Source: Acidobacteriota bacterium
Lineage (GTDB): Bacteria > Acidobacteriota > Vicinamibacteria > Vicinamibacterales > 2-12-FULL-66-21
NCBI GenBank assembly: GCA_016184105.1
Contig: JACPDI010000011.1
Span: forward strand, 32,882 to 96,881
DNA: 64,000 nucleotides
Direction: 5' to 3'
Shown: positions 8,679-18,301 of the stretch, piece after piece
How positions within the stretch are numbered: position 1 is the first letter of the stretch
How the letters are laid out: each line of letters begins with the position of its first letter
Notes under the pieces: model-generated
Database searches by the model: none
Told to the model about the DNA's origin: nothing
The model's input: only the letters and a program-made list of their open reading frames with translations
Made by a program: the position numbers and the translations under genes

Positions 8679-10735
8679 AGAGCGCCTCGGCCAGGAAGAC
8701 GTCCCTCGAGAGCCGGGTCCACGGCTGCGGCCGGGGCACCGGCCGTCGTCGCGGCGGCCTCGACGTCCCGCCGGCCGGCGAGCGGGAGCCTGACACGAAA
8801 CTCGCTCCCGGCGCCAGGGGTACTGGCCACGTCAATCGTTCCCTGGTGATCGCGGACGATGCCGTACGCAATGGAAAGCCCGAGCCCGGTGCCACGGCCG
8901 GGCTCTTTCGTCGTGAAGAACGGGTCGAAAATCCGGTCGAGATGTTCCGGGGGGATCCCGGCTCCCGTGTCGCGCACGACAACCTCCACCGCGCCGGCTC
9001 CCGGCTGCCCGGAGACATCGATCGCGATGGTCCCACCCGCCGCCGTCGCGTGCACGGCGTTGATCAGGAGATTCATGAAGACCTGCTCCATCCGGGTGGG
9101 ATCGCCGAGGACCGGGTCGGCGCTTGTACCAGTCCTGCTCAGCCGGATCCCCTTTTCCACGATCATCGGCCGGACAAGGTCGACTGCCGCGTCGAGAACG
9201 CCGCCAACCAGGACGCGCTCGCACCGCAGCGGCGCAGGGCGCGTGAAGGTCAGGAGGTCGCGGACCGTCTTCGCTATTCGATGCGCCTGCCGCCGGATCG
9301 TGTGCAGGTCGTCGGAGATCCCGGCGCACTGGGGGTTGTCGCTCGTGACCGAGAGCAGATAGTCGGTCCGCGCGACCAGGATGCCGGCGGGGTTGTTGAT
9401 CTCGTGCGCCACGCCGTCGGCCACCGACCCGATCGAGGCCAGACGTTCGGCGCGCGACAGCCTGTGCTGCGTCTTCTCCAACTCCTCGAACTGGCGGCGA
9501 ATCGTGCGATCCGCCACCAGGACGAGCATGCCGTTGACCAGGCTCGCGATGAGGACCGCCAGGGTGAACACGGCGAAGGCGAGCTGCATCTGCCAGCCGA
9601 TCCGCTCGTTGATCCGCGCCAGGCTGTGAACCAGATCCACGCGTCCGAGAGGTTGCCCTTCGACGACGATCGGCGCGAAGACCAGGGAGGCGACGGAGAA
9701 ATCCTCGAGGCTGACGCGGGGCCGCGGGACGCGCTGACCGATCCATCGTTCCTGATCGATCTCGCCGTTTTCATTGATGGTCAGCGCCATGCTCCGCCCT
9801 CGCAGCGAGACCTCCACGCGGCGGAGATCCGGGTACCGTCCGAACTCCGCCACCAGCTTCCGGACCACGTCGTCATGTGTCACGACCCGATCCGGCGGTT
9901 CACCGCGCTGCGTGTAATACAGCATGTGCCCGCGGACGAACTCGGCCAGGTCTTCCGACTGGAACGCCGCGAACTCGGTGAGCTGGCGACGCTGGATCTC
10001 CGATACGGCCAGGATCAGGCTGCTGGCCAGCAGGACGAACGTGAGATTGAGGCGAAGGAAGAACCGCACCGTGGTCTGCACGGTCTCGCGTTCGAGCGCC
10101 AGCGTCAGCAGCACCAACGCGACGAGCGTGCCGGTATGTTCGAGGGCCCACGCCAGCTCGGTGGCTGCCGGTCGCCATGCGCCGAGCCCCGCCGTCAGGC
10201 GCGCCGCCGCCAACACGAGAAGCGCGGCGGCCGAGAGCGCGTGCGCGCGCCAAATCAATCCCGCGCCGATCAGGAGCACCGCGCCCTCGGCCGCACGCGC
10301 GGTCGTCAAGGGAACGATGCTGCGCATCGCCAGGTCCGCATCTGAGGGGACACGCGCCGCCACAACCACACACAGCACGAGGCCCGTCGCGACGACGACA
10401 GCCGCCGCTCGCCGTCTGCCGCGCAGGAGGAGGTACCCGCTCACCAGGAGACTGACGCCGATCAGGCGAAGCAGGTCCGCTGAAGACAGCAGCCAGTGGT
10501 AGCCGGCGTCGACTGACGCCGGCGGACACACCGCCAGGCGGCAGTAGACCGCGCGGGTCGCGAAGGCGAGGGTCAGGAGTGCAAAGCCGGCGAGGAGGAG
10601 ACGGCTGGCAGCTGAAGATCCGGTGGATCGCTCGCTGGCGCAGATCCACAGCAGCACCACGAAGGCCAGCCCGCTCAGAACGAGCTGAAACAGCACCAGT
10701 ACGAACGTGCCTTGCGGCGAGAAAGACAGCACCAT
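8675..10735 (-). CDS. Membrane sensor histidine kinase
   Basis: A 686-residue kinase: seven or so N-terminal membrane helices (about 10-230), a further helix (about 225-250), an extracytoplasmic-type region, another helix (about 375-400), then HisKA with phospho-His in [12 protein letters not shown] and an HATPase domain with N-box [10 protein letters not shown]1 DTGAGIP and G2 GTGLGLSI. Partner of the overlapping NtrC-type regulator. The N-terminal 7TM block suggests sensing of a membrane-soluble or redox signal, but no ligand motif is recognisable. Upstream 125 bp hold the divergent regulatory region with the glycosyltransferase gene. Confidence 0.93.
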   Translation of the reverse strand: MVLSFSPQGTFVLVLFQLVLSGLAFVVLLWICASERSTGSSAASRLLLAGFALLTLAFATRAVYCRLAVCPPASVDAGYHWLLSSADLLRLIGVSLLVSGYLLLRGRRRAAAVVVATGLVLCVVVAARVPSDADLAMRSIVPLTTARAAEGAVLLIGAGLIWRAHALSAAALLVLAAARLTAGLGAWRPAATELAWALEHTGTLVALVLLTLALERETVQTTVRFFLRLNLTFVLLASSLILAVSEIQRRQLTEFAAFQSEDLAEFVRGHMLYYTQRGEPPDRVVTHDDVVRKLVAEFGRYPDLRRVEVSLRGRSMALTINENGEIDQERWIGQRVPRPRVSLEDFSVASLVFAPIVVEGQPLGRVDLVHSLARINERIGWQMQLAFAVFTLAVLIASLVNGMLVLVADRTIRRQFEELEKTQHRLSRAERLASIGSVADGVAHEINNPAGILVARTDYLLSVTSDNPQCAGISDDLHTIRRQAHRIAKTVRDLLTFTRPAPLRCERVLVGGVLDAAVDLVRPMIVEKGIRLSRTGTSADPVLGDPTRMEQVFMNLLINAVHATAAGGTIAIDVSGQPGAGAVEVVVRDTGAGIPPEHLDRIFDPFFTTKEPGRGTGLGLSIAYGIVRDHQGTIDVASTPGAGSEFRVRLPLAGRRDVEAAATTAGAPAAAVDPALEGRLPGRGAL

Positions 10736-10859
10736 ACGGCGCCTGGTTCGACTTCGCGGCTCGCGCTAATGGGGACTGAGCACAGAGCAAACGACGTACC
10801 GGCCGGGTTGTGACGGGAACGCTGCCGAAATTGCGGCGGAATCGAGGCGGCCGGTGGTT

Positions 10860-10912
10860 GAACCGGGCAATTGCCGGAAATCCGGCAACGCGGCGAGCCG
10901 CTTGCCCGGTTC
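10860..10912 (+). promoter_or_regulatory. Perfect cloverleaf inverted repeat in a 5' leader
   Basis: Outer arms GAACCGGGCAA (10860-10870) and TTGCCCGGTTC (10902-10912) pair over 11 bp. They enclose two further hairpins, TTGCCGGAAATCCGGCAA (10871-10888) and GCGGCGAGCCGC (10890-10901), leaving one unpaired base. The whole forms a three-way junction and ends 3 nt before the GAGGAG ribosome site of the next gene. The regulatory role is inferred. Confidence 0.65.
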
Positions 10913-10925
10913 GTGAGGAGATAAT

Positions 10926-12596
10926 GTGGCCGTGCACACCCGGCGCAGCGCGTACGTCGAGGGGCGTGAGCTGGCGCTCGTGGTGCTCGGCTCCGTCGTC
11001 CTGACCGTCTTTCTCACAGCTCCGCTGCCATTTCGGCTCGGGACCGCCGCCCGCCTCGACAACGCCGATACCCGGTTTCTGATCTGGAATGTCGCCTGGG
11101 TCGCGCGAACGCTCGTCGTCGATCCGCTGCATGTCTACGACGCCAACATCTTCTATCCGCACCGATGGACGCTCGCCTACTCGGAAAGCAATCTTGGCGC
11201 GGGCGCGCTCGCGGTCCCGGCGTACTGGGCGACCCGGAACCCGTACTTCGCACACAACCTGGTCGTCCTGCTGTCGTTCGTGCTCGGCGCAACGGCCACG
11301 TACTATCTCGTTCGTTCTCTCGTGGGCGACAGGCGCGCGGCGGCAATCGCCGGAATCTGCTTCGCGTATTGCCCGTATCTCTTCTCCCATCTGCCGCACG
11401 TGCATCTGCTGATGATCGCCGGGCTGCCCCTGAGCATGCTGGCGTTCCATCGGCTTGCCGACCGGCCGACGGCATGGCGCGGCGCCGCGCTCGGCGCCGC
11501 CGTCGGTCTGCAGGCCGTGTTCTGCGGGTATTACGGCATCTTTGCCGGCCTCACGGTCGGCTTCGCGGCGATCGTCATCACCGTGACGCGGCGGCGCTGG
11601 GCCGACGCCGCGTACTGGACGGCGATCGCCGTCGCCGCCCTCGTCACGATGGCGATCGCGATTCCGCTGTTCCTGCCATACCTGCGCCTGAGGTCGGAAA
11701 CGGGCTTCAGCCGGCCGCTGGAGGACTCGCGCCTCTGGTCGGCCACGTGGCGCACCTACCTGGCGTCGTCGGCCTACGCGCACGCGTGGATGCTGCCGAT
11801 CATCCGGCAATGGAACGAGGTGCTGTTCCCCGGTTTCGTGGCGAGCGTGGCGGGCGCGGCGGGGCTTGCGTTCGGCTGGCGCGCGGGCGGCCGATTGCGC
11901 GAAACCGCCGTCTTGTACGGCGGGCTTGCCGCGCTCGCGTTCTGGGCGTCATTCGGACCGGACGCCGGCTTCTACCGTGGCCTGCACGCGATCGTCCCCG
12001 GCTTCGGCTTCCTCCATGCGCCCAGTCGATTCGGTGTCGTCGTCGTGTTCGCGCTGTCGGTGATGGCCGGCGTCTCGATTTCGGCGCTGCTCGCCCGGCT
12101 GGGGCGCTCGCGGTTCGCGGCTCGAGCGGCCAGGCTGGCCGCCGGTGTCCTGGTTGCCGCGGCGGCGCTCGAGTTGAAGACTCCGCTGGCGTTCCCACCG
12201 GTGCCCCCCGTGGAGCCGGCCTATGGCGTCCTCGCCACGCTGCCGCGTGGTCCGGTGATCGAGATACCGTTTTACTCGAACCGGTTCGCGGCGGCGCGAA
12301 CCGAATACCTGCTCAACTCCACCGCCCACTGGATGCCGCTCGTGAACGGGTACAGCTCGCACACGCCGCGGGATTTCATCGAGCACACGAACGCATTGGC
12401 CGGATTTCCGAGCCTCGAGGCGTTCACACTCCTCGAGCGCGATCGTGTCAGGTATGCGGTGTTCCATCTCAACCGGATCGGCCCTGACGCGCGCGAAGAC
12501 GTCCTCGCACGCCTGCGCGCGTTCGACCGCTACCTGGCGCGCCGGTATGCGGACGATCGAATCTGGCTGTATGAAATCCTCGAGTTCCCGCGATGA
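10926..12596 (+). CDS. Polytopic membrane protein, GT-C glycosyltransferase-like
   Basis: A 556-residue protein with about eleven hydrophobic helices and a short soluble C-terminus. The first loop has a Leu-Asp-Asn-Ala-Asp motif (D near residue 45) in the position where GT-C enzymes place a catalytic acid for lipid-linked sugar transfer, and the fold resembles bacterial YfhO/ArnT-like proteins. The GTG start follows GAGGAG at 5-nt spacing, just after a cloverleaf repeat. A second gene (rhomboid) follows 37 bp downstream on the same strand. Substrate cannot be told; function is an inference from topology. Confidence 0.7.
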   Translation: MAVHTRRSAYVEGRELALVVLGSVVLTVFLTAPLPFRLGTAARLDNADTRFLIWNVAWVARTLVVDPLHVYDANIFYPHRWTLAYSESNLGAGALAVPAYWATRNPYFAHNLVVLLSFVLGATATYYLVRSLVGDRRAAAIAGICFAYCPYLFSHLPHVHLLMIAGLPLSMLAFHRLADRPTAWRGAALGAAVGLQAVFCGYYGIFAGLTVGFAAIVITVTRRRWADAAYWTAIAVAALVTMAIAIPLFLPYLRLRSETGFSRPLEDSRLWSATWRTYLASSAYAHAWMLPIIRQWNEVLFPGFVASVAGAAGLAFGWRAGGRLRETAVLYGGLAALAFWASFGPDAGFYRGLHAIVPGFGFLHAPSRFGVVVVFALSVMAGVSISALLARLGRSRFAARAARLAAGVLVAAAALELKTPLAFPPVPPVEPAYGVLATLPRGPVIEIPFYSNRFAAARTEYLLNSTAHWMPLVNGYSSHTPRDFIEHTNALAGFPSLEAFTLLERDRVRYAVFHLNRIGPDAREDVLARLRAFDRYLARRYADDRIWLYEILEFPR

Positions 12597-12633
12597 CGCC
12601 GCCCAACTCTGATATCTCTGACGGAGGCTTCCG

Positions 12634-13395
12634 GTGATCCCTTACCACGACGAAAACGCCACCCAGCGCCGGGCGTACGTGACGATTGTCCTCGTGGCGA
12701 TCAACGTCGCGGCGTGGGTCCTGGTCCAGGGTGCCGGCGCCCCGGTGCCGCTGGCGACCTCCGTCTGCACCCTCGGGCTCATCCCGGGCGAGCTGACGAT
12801 GAGCGTGCCGCCGGGTGCGGGGTTTCCGATGGGCGACGGCCTGGTGTGCGTGACGGATCCGGGGCGCCAGGCGGGCAACGTGATGACCTCGATGTTCCTC
12901 CACGGCTCGTGGATGCACCTGCTCGGCAACATGTGGTTCCTCTGGCTGTTCGGGAACAACGTGGAAGACTCGATGACGCGGACGCGGTTCATCGTGTTCT
13001 ATCTGCTCTCAGGCCTCGGTGCCGCGCTGTTGCAGGTGATGATCGAGCCGGACTCGATCGTGCCGATGGTGGGCGCCTCGGGCGCGATCAGCGGCGTGAT
13101 GGGGGCGTACCTGATTCTCTATCCACGCGTTCGCGTGTTTACGCTCGTGCCGCTCGGGTTCTACATGACGTCGATCGCGCTGCCGGCCTGGGCGATGCTG
13201 ATCTACTGGATGGTCCTGCAGCTGCTCGGCGGGGTCTCCCGCATCGGATCCGGCGGCGAAGGGGGCGTGGCGTTCTGGGCGCACGTCGGCGGGTTCGTCG
13301 CCGGCGCGGGTCTCATCAAGCTGTTCGAGCGGCGCGATCGCGTGCGCTCCCATCAGGCGCACCGCTGGCGGCCGGAGCGCGTCGGGCTGCGGTGA
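12634..13395 (+). CDS. Rhomboid-family intramembrane serine protease
   Basis: A 253-residue protein with six to seven helices. The catalytic dyad is present: Ser in VGASGAISG (near 150) and His in AHVGGFVAG (near 217). WMHLLGNMWFLWLFG (near 95) is the conserved HxxxN helix that supports the oxyanion. The loop between helices 1 and 2 carries two cysteines (near 45 and 72). GTG start with a GGAGG site 8-12 nt upstream. Cleaves membrane-anchored substrates within the bilayer; target unknown. Confidence 0.93.
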   Translation: MIPYHDENATQRRAYVTIVLVAINVAAWVLVQGAGAPVPLATSVCTLGLIPGELTMSVPPGAGFPMGDGLVCVTDPGRQAGNVMTSMFLHGSWMHLLGNMWFLWLFGNNVEDSMTRTRFIVFYLLSGLGAALLQVMIEPDSIVPMVGASGAISGVMGAYLILYPRVRVFTLVPLGFYMTSIALPAWAMLIYWMVLQLLGGVSRIGSGGEGGVAFWAHVGGFVAGAGLIKLFERRDRVRSHQAHRWRPERVGLR

Positions 13396-13405
13396 GCGGC
13401 GCGTT

Positions 13406-14221
13406 TCAGGGCATGCAGCGCGGGTAGGACCCCAGATCCCTGACCCACCGCGCGAACTCCGTGAGGTGCTCGATGGCGCGGCCGCAGCGCGGATCGTCGC
13501 GTCCGACGCCGAGATCCACGTAGAAGAAGTACTCCCAGGGCCGCCCGCGGTCGGGACGCGACTCCAGCTTGGTCAGGTCGATGCCGCGCAGGGCGAAGAC
13601 GCTCAGCGCCTTGAACAATGCCCCCGCCTCGTTGTGCAGCGCGAAGGCCAGCGTGGTCTTGTCGGGAGTCCCGAGCGGCTCGGGCTCGCGGGCGATCAGC
13701 ACGAAGCGCGTGATGTTGTCCGCGTAGTCCTGGATGCCGGCGCGCAGGATCTCCAGACCGAAGATCTCTGCGGCCCTGGACGAGGCGACCGCGGCGGTGT
13801 CGGTCAGGGCCTGGTCGCGAATCATCTGTGCGCTTCCCGCGGTGTCATAGGTGGCAACCACCTCGACACCCGGGAGCGTCTGCAGGTAGCGCTCGCACTG
13901 CGCCAGCGCCTGGGGATGCGAGAACACCCGCTTGATGGCGGAGAGCGGCGTGCCGGGCAGCGCCAGCAGGCTGTGCACGACCGTCAGCTCGGTCTCGGCC
14001 ACGATCGGCAGCCCGTGCTCGAGCAGCAGGTCGTAGTTGCGGTGAATGCTGCCTCCCACGGAGTTCTCGACCGGCAGAATGCCGTGCGAGGCGCGCCCGG
14101 CAGCGACCGCGGCGAACACGTCCTCGAACCGCTCGAACGGCAGCGTTTCCGCCTGCGGCCACACGGCCAGCGCGGCGGCTTCGCTGTAGGCTCCGGCAGT
14201 GCCCTGAAATGCCATTCGCAT
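13406..14221 (-). CDS. pheA: Prephenate dehydratase (stand-alone, with ACT domain)
   Basis: A 271-residue enzyme that converts prephenate to phenylpyruvate in phenylalanine synthesis. The catalytic domain spans about 1-180 with the conserved Thr-Arg-Phe motif in ITRFVLIA; the ACT domain follows, with GALFKAL and ESRP, the phenylalanine-binding motifs that give feedback inhibition. No chorismate mutase domain is fused, so that activity must be elsewhere. It ends 10 bp from the convergent rhomboid gene. The leader is unusually AT-rich (14222-14245) and lacks a clear ribosome site. Confidence 0.95.
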   Translation of the reverse strand: MRMAFQGTAGAYSEAAALAVWPQAETLPFERFEDVFAAVAAGRASHGILPVENSVGGSIHRNYDLLLEHGLPIVAETELTVVHSLLALPGTPLSAIKRVFSHPQALAQCERYLQTLPGVEVVATYDTAGSAQMIRDQALTDTAAVASSRAAEIFGLEILRAGIQDYADNITRFVLIAREPEPLGTPDKTTLAFALHNEAGALFKALSVFALRGIDLTKLESRPDRGRPWEYFFYVDLGVGRDDPRCGRAIEHLTEFARWVRDLGSYPRCMP

Positions 14222-14288
14222 AGTGCATCAATAATAATGATGTTCTGGTTCCGGGTGCCGGGGTTCACAGTCATGAGATTCGCCCCGT

Positions 14289-14454
14289 TTGGCCTCGCTC
14301 TTCTGTTGCATCCTGGGCGGCCTGCTCCCCGCCCACCAGATGACCGGCGACGCGCGGCTGCTCGCCAAGGCGGAGGACCTGGGCACCCGGCTGCTGCCCG
14401 CTTTCGCTCGAAGACCGGAATGCCGTACCGCTACGTCAATCTACGTAACGACGT
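14289..14454 (+). pseudogene. Remnant of a GH47-type alpha-mannosidase
   Basis: A fragment reading LGGLLPAHQMTGDARLLAKA then EDLGTRLLPAF in one frame and SKTGMPYRYVNLRN in the next; joining the two needs one inserted base near 14405. The pattern matches the conserved core of glycoside hydrolase family 47 (a Gly-Gly-Leu-Leu block, then a Lys-Ala-x-Asp-Leu-Gly helix, then LLPAF and Gly-x-Pro-Tyr). Nothing upstream continues the protein. It lies in the gap between two minus-strand genes and abuts the stop codon of the permease. Confidence 0.55.
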
Positions 14455-15738
14455 CTACTCGGAGTGCAGCGCGACGACGGGGTCGAGCTTCGACGCCCGC
14501 ACGGCGGGATACAGCCCGAACACCAGGCCGATGGAGACCGACACCGCGAAGGCGAGCACGATCGAGGCCAGCGTCACGATCGTGGACCAGCCGGCGAGGT
14601 AGCCCACCATCTGCGAAAGGATCACGCCCAGCAGGATGCCCGCGAGGCCGCCCGTCACCGTGATGAGCGAGGTCTCGATCAGGAACTGCCGGACGATGTC
14701 GCGGCGGCGCGCGCCGATCGCGCGGCGGACGCCGATCTCACGCGTGCGCTCGAGGACGCTGGCGAGCATGATGTTCATGATCCCGATGCCGCCGACCAGC
14801 AGCGAGATCGACGCGATCGCCACCATCACGACCTGGAAGATGCGGCGCGTGCGCTGCTGCTGCGCGAGCAGTTCGGCCGGAACGATGACGCTGAAGTCCC
14901 CCGCGCCGCGATGCGACGCATCGAGGAGCCCGCGGACGAGGTCGCCGGCCGCCGCGATGTCCGCCCCGGGCGCGAGCTGCAGGTAGATGCCGTCGATCTC
15001 GTCCTTCTGCCAGCTCAGGGCGTCCTCGAGCCGCAGGATCGCGGCCATCAGCGGCACGTAGATGACGTTGTTGCGGTCCTGCGCCGGCAGGCCGGCGACG
15101 TCGGTCTGGACGGTGACCTCGGGGCCCGCGACGCCGATCACGCGGAACCACTGCTGGTTGGTCTTCACGTAGCGCCCCAGCGGGTTCTCGGTGCCGAACA
15201 ACGACGCGGCCGTGCCCTGCCCGAGCACCGCCACCGGGGCGGCGCTCTCGCTCTCGTCCGGTGAGAAGAAGCGGCCGCCGGCGACGCGCAGTCCGCCGAT
15301 CTCCTGGTACGAAGGCGCGACGCCGTACACGGTGGGCATCTCCCCTTGCGGCTTCGGCAGCACCTTGGTGGGCACGACGCGCTTGCGGCCGCTCGACGTG
15401 GAGAGCCGATCCACGCTCGCCTGGATGGTTCGCAGGTCCTGGAAGCTCAGGCCGGCCGAGAGCTTCCGCACGCGCTGCAGCGCCTGGTTGTCCGCCGCTT
15501 CGCGCGCTTCGACAATCACGTTGCGGACGCCGAGCTGCTCGATGAACGCGATGACCTCCTGCTGCGCCCCGGCGCCAATCGACAACATGGCGACGACCGC
15601 CGCCACGCCGAAGATCATCCCCAGCATCGTCAGCAGCGTGCGGAGCGCGTGCGCACGGAGGTTTTCGAGCCCGAGCCTCAGCTCCGGCATGAAGCCGGCC
15701 CGGCGATCGAGCGCCGTCGCGGCGAGGCGACCGGTCAT
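14455..15738 (-). CDS. MacB/FtsX-type ABC transporter permease
   Basis: A 427-residue permease: one helix near 35-60, a periplasmic MacB-PCD domain (about 65-290), and three C-terminal helices of the FtsX domain with the signature LERTREIGVRRAIGARRRDI. The start overlaps the upstream membrane-fusion gene by 4 bp. MacB-like permeases need an ATP-binding subunit; none is encoded in this operon or in the window, so either an ATPase works in trans or the complex is atypical. The TolC-type outer-membrane channel is likewise absent here. Confidence 0.9.
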   Translation of the reverse strand: MTGRLAATALDRRAGFMPELRLGLENLRAHALRTLLTMLGMIFGVAAVVAMLSIGAGAQQEVIAFIEQLGVRNVIVEAREAADNQALQRVRKLSAGLSFQDLRTIQASVDRLSTSSGRKRVVPTKVLPKPQGEMPTVYGVAPSYQEIGGLRVAGGRFFSPDESESAAPVAVLGQGTAASLFGTENPLGRYVKTNQQWFRVIGVAGPEVTVQTDVAGLPAQDRNNVIYVPLMAAILRLEDALSWQKDEIDGIYLQLAPGADIAAAGDLVRGLLDASHRGAGDFSVIVPAELLAQQQRTRRIFQVVMVAIASISLLVGGIGIMNIMLASVLERTREIGVRRAIGARRRDIVRQFLIETSLITVTGGLAGILLGVILSQMVGYLAGWSTIVTLASIVLAFAVSVSIGLVFGLYPAVRASKLDPVVALHSE

Positions 15739-17045
15739 CGCGCCCCTCCCGCGGTGGCGACGGTGGGGCCCGGCGCGCCCGGCGCCGGGCGCGTCTCCGC
15801 GTCCGGGTTCACGAGCGCAACGACCGAGCCTTCCGCCAGCCCTTCGATCGCCACGCGGCTCTCGGTGCGGTGCGTGATCCTGACTTCGCGCGGCTCGAAG
15901 CGGTCGCCGTTCTTCACGTACACCACCGGCTTGCCGCGCTTCTCGAACAGGGCCTGCCGCGGCACGTGCAGCGCCGCTTTCAGCTCCGTGCCCGCGACCA
16001 CCACCTGCACCGAGGTGCCGGGCCTGAGCTGCGCGTCCGGACGGTCGAAGCGGAGAATCGCATCGAACTGCCGCGTGGGTCCGGCCCGCTCGAAAAAGCT
16101 TCCGCGCGACGCGAGCCCCGCGAGGTTCGCCACCCGCGCGACCAGCCGCCGCCCGGGCAACGCGTCGGCACGCACGGACGCGGGCTGCCCGGCGCTGATG
16201 TTGCCGCGCTCCTGCTCGTTCACCTTCGCGCGGATTTCGAGCCGCGACGAATCGAAGACGTCGACCACCGGGCGGCCGGGAAATACCGTGTCCCCCGCGT
16301 GATACTCCGGCAGCGTCATCCCGCTGAAGAAGAACCCCCCGCTGGCATCGCGGTTCTCCTTGATGACGACCAGGCCGTCAAGCGGCGCCTCGATCGCGAG
16401 GCTGTCGATGGTCTGCCGCGCGCGCTCGGTGGCGAGGCGCGCCTTCGTCCGCTTTTCCTCGACGACGGTCAGGGACGCGCGGTTGGTTTCCGCGCGGGAC
16501 TTCACGTCCTCCTCGAGCTGGGCGAGCCGGCGCCGCGCCTCATCCAGCGCCAGCACGCGCTTGCGTGCCTCGATCGCGCCAATCAGTTCCTCACCGGCCG
16601 CCGCGTCCAGCTCCGCGCGCCTGACGTCGAACCGCGCGGTCAGCAGATCCACCTGGTCCTGCGCCGCGCGGACCTCGTTGTCGGCGCGCATCTTCACGAT
16701 TTCCTGCTCCGCCCCCTCGAGCTCCGAGCGGCTCTGCTCGAGCTGATATTGCTGCTCGGCGGGATCGAACTCCATGACGATGTCGCCCGCCTTGACGGAG
16801 GTTCCCGTGTCCGCGAGCTTCACCAGCCGCAGCGTCCCGCCGACCGGCGGCGCTGTCAGCGTGATCGACCGCGCCGCCCGCACCTCCCCGGTGGCGTGGA
16901 CGTCCAGCTTGAGGCTGCCGCGGACCACGCGGGTCGTCGGAACCTCGTCGCGCGCGGCCGGCCAGGCGACGGCCGCCACCCCAGCCGCCGCGGCCACGGC
17001 AAGGACGCCACCCGCCGCTGCGATCCACGCGCGCCGCCCGGTCAC
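15735..17045 (-). CDS. Membrane-fusion (HlyD/MacA-like) periplasmic adaptor 1
   Basis: A 436-residue protein with an N-terminal helix (about 7-28) and the usual adaptor order: half lipoyl domain (about 55-100), alpha-helical hairpin rich in Glu/Lys/Arg (about 100-215), second lipoyl half (IEAPLDGLVV near 225) and beta-barrel/membrane-proximal domain to the end, including a Gly-Thr-Ser-Val-Gln turn. Overlaps its neighbours by 4 bp on both sides. Would bridge the MacB-like permease to an outer-membrane channel. Confidence 0.9.
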   Translation of the reverse strand: MTGRRAWIAAAGGVLAVAAAAGVAAVAWPAARDEVPTTRVVRGSLKLDVHATGEVRAARSITLTAPPVGGTLRLVKLADTGTSVKAGDIVMEFDPAEQQYQLEQSRSELEGAEQEIVKMRADNEVRAAQDQVDLLTARFDVRRAELDAAAGEELIGAIEARKRVLALDEARRRLAQLEEDVKSRAETNRASLTVVEEKRTKARLATERARQTIDSLAIEAPLDGLVVIKENRDASGGFFFSGMTLPEYHAGDTVFPGRPVVDVFDSSRLEIRAKVNEQERGNISAGQPASVRADALPGRRLVARVANLAGLASRGSFFERAGPTRQFDAILRFDRPDAQLRPGTSVQVVVAGTELKAALHVPRQALFEKRGKPVVYVKNGDRFEPREVRITHRTESRVAIEGLAEGSVVALVNPDAETRPAPGAPGPTVATAGGAR

Positions 17046-18301
17046 GGCGTCGAGCTCTCCTGCTTCTTCTCCGCGGGCTTCTTCAGCGAGATGCGATCCC
17101 CCGGCGACACGCCGGACGCGAGCGCGATCTGATCGCGTCCCCGGCGTGCCACGGTGACGGTCACCGGCTCGAAATCCGATCGCACCTGCCGGAACACGGT
17201 GGGACGCCCCGCGACGACAAACACCGCCTCGGCCGGCACGAGCAGCACGTTGGGCAGGCTGCCGACGGCGATGCGCGCCGTCGCGCTCATGCCGGGCTTG
17301 ACGCGCGGATCGGCGTCGGGCAGCGCGAGCTTCAGATCGAAGTTGCGCGGCGGCGGCCAGCCCGAGGAGAAATCCACGCGCGCCAGCACGGAGATATCCT
17401 GCACGCTGGCCGTGAACTCGCTGTCGGGAACCGCATCGATCCGGACCGTCGCCCGCTGCCCTGTTTTCACGCGCCCCCGATCCGACTCATCGAGCCGCGC
17501 CGTCAGGTGCAGGGTCGCCGTATCGGGCAGCTCCACGATGTTCGCGCCCGACCAGGCGCGGTCACCCTCCCGGAATTCCTGCTCGCCGCCGAACGGGCCT
17601 CCCGCCCGGAAGTTCGGCATGATGCTGACGATGCCGGGCGCGGGAGCGTTCAAGCGCAGCGCCGCCAGCGACCGCTCGGCGCGGTCGAGATCCGCCTGGA
17701 CCTTCCCGCGCTTGCGCTGCCTGCTGGCCACGTCCGAGCCCGCGGCGGCGCGATCGGCGCGCGCCTTCTCACCGGCTTCTCGGAGCCGCTGCTCGGCGTC
17801 GGCGAGCGCGAGCTTCGCCTTCTCGTAATCGAGCCGTGCGATGACATCGCGCTGCGCCACATCCAGCTTCGCGCGGTCCACGTCGTACCGCGCCTTGAGC
17901 ACCGCGGTGCGGTTCTGCTCGTCCACGATGGCCGCCTGCCCCCGCGCCTGCTCGATCTCCGCCTCCGCCTGCCGCAGCTCCGATCGCTTCTCCTGCACCG
18001 TCCGGCTCACCGTCGTCGTATCGAATTCGACGACCAGGTCGCCGGGCTTCACGGGCGTGCCGCTTTTCGCGAGCTTCACGATCTGCAGCTCGCCCGACTG
18101 CATCGGCGCCGACAGCACCACGGATGCGCCCGCGCGGATGTCGCCGCGCAGTTCCACGTAGTCCACGAACTCGCCGCGCGTCACCTCCGCCGTCGGCAGG
18201 TCCGGCGCCGCGCGTCCCGCGCGGACGAAGACGACCGCGATCGCGCCGGCGGCCATGAGGCCGGCGGCGGTCAGCGACCGCGCGAGTGTCCGCCCGGTCA
18301 C
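17042..18301 (-). CDS. Membrane-fusion (HlyD/MacA-like) periplasmic adaptor 2
   Basis: A 419-residue paralogue of the preceding adaptor: N-terminal helix (about 9-30), lipoyl half, long helical hairpin (about 95-210), second half with the motif NAPAPGIVS, barrel domain with VKPGMSATARI. The tail is Lys/Glu rich. Overlaps both neighbours by 4 bp. The presence of three different adaptors in a row is unusual; they may form a mixed hexamer or serve different partners. Confidence 0.9.
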   Translation of the reverse strand: MTGRTLARSLTAAGLMAAGAIAVVFVRAGRAAPDLPTAEVTRGEFVDYVELRGDIRAGASVVLSAPMQSGELQIVKLAKSGTPVKPGDLVVEFDTTTVSRTVQEKRSELRQAEAEIEQARGQAAIVDEQNRTAVLKARYDVDRAKLDVAQRDVIARLDYEKAKLALADAEQRLREAGEKARADRAAAGSDVASRQRKRGKVQADLDRAERSLAALRLNAPAPGIVSIMPNFRAGGPFGGEQEFREGDRAWSGANIVELPDTATLHLTARLDESDRGRVKTGQRATVRIDAVPDSEFTASVQDISVLARVDFSSGWPPPRNFDLKLALPDADPRVKPGMSATARIAVGSLPNVLLVPAEAVFVVAGRPTVFRQVRSDFEPVTVTVARRGRDQIALASGVSPGDRISLKKPAEKKQESSTP

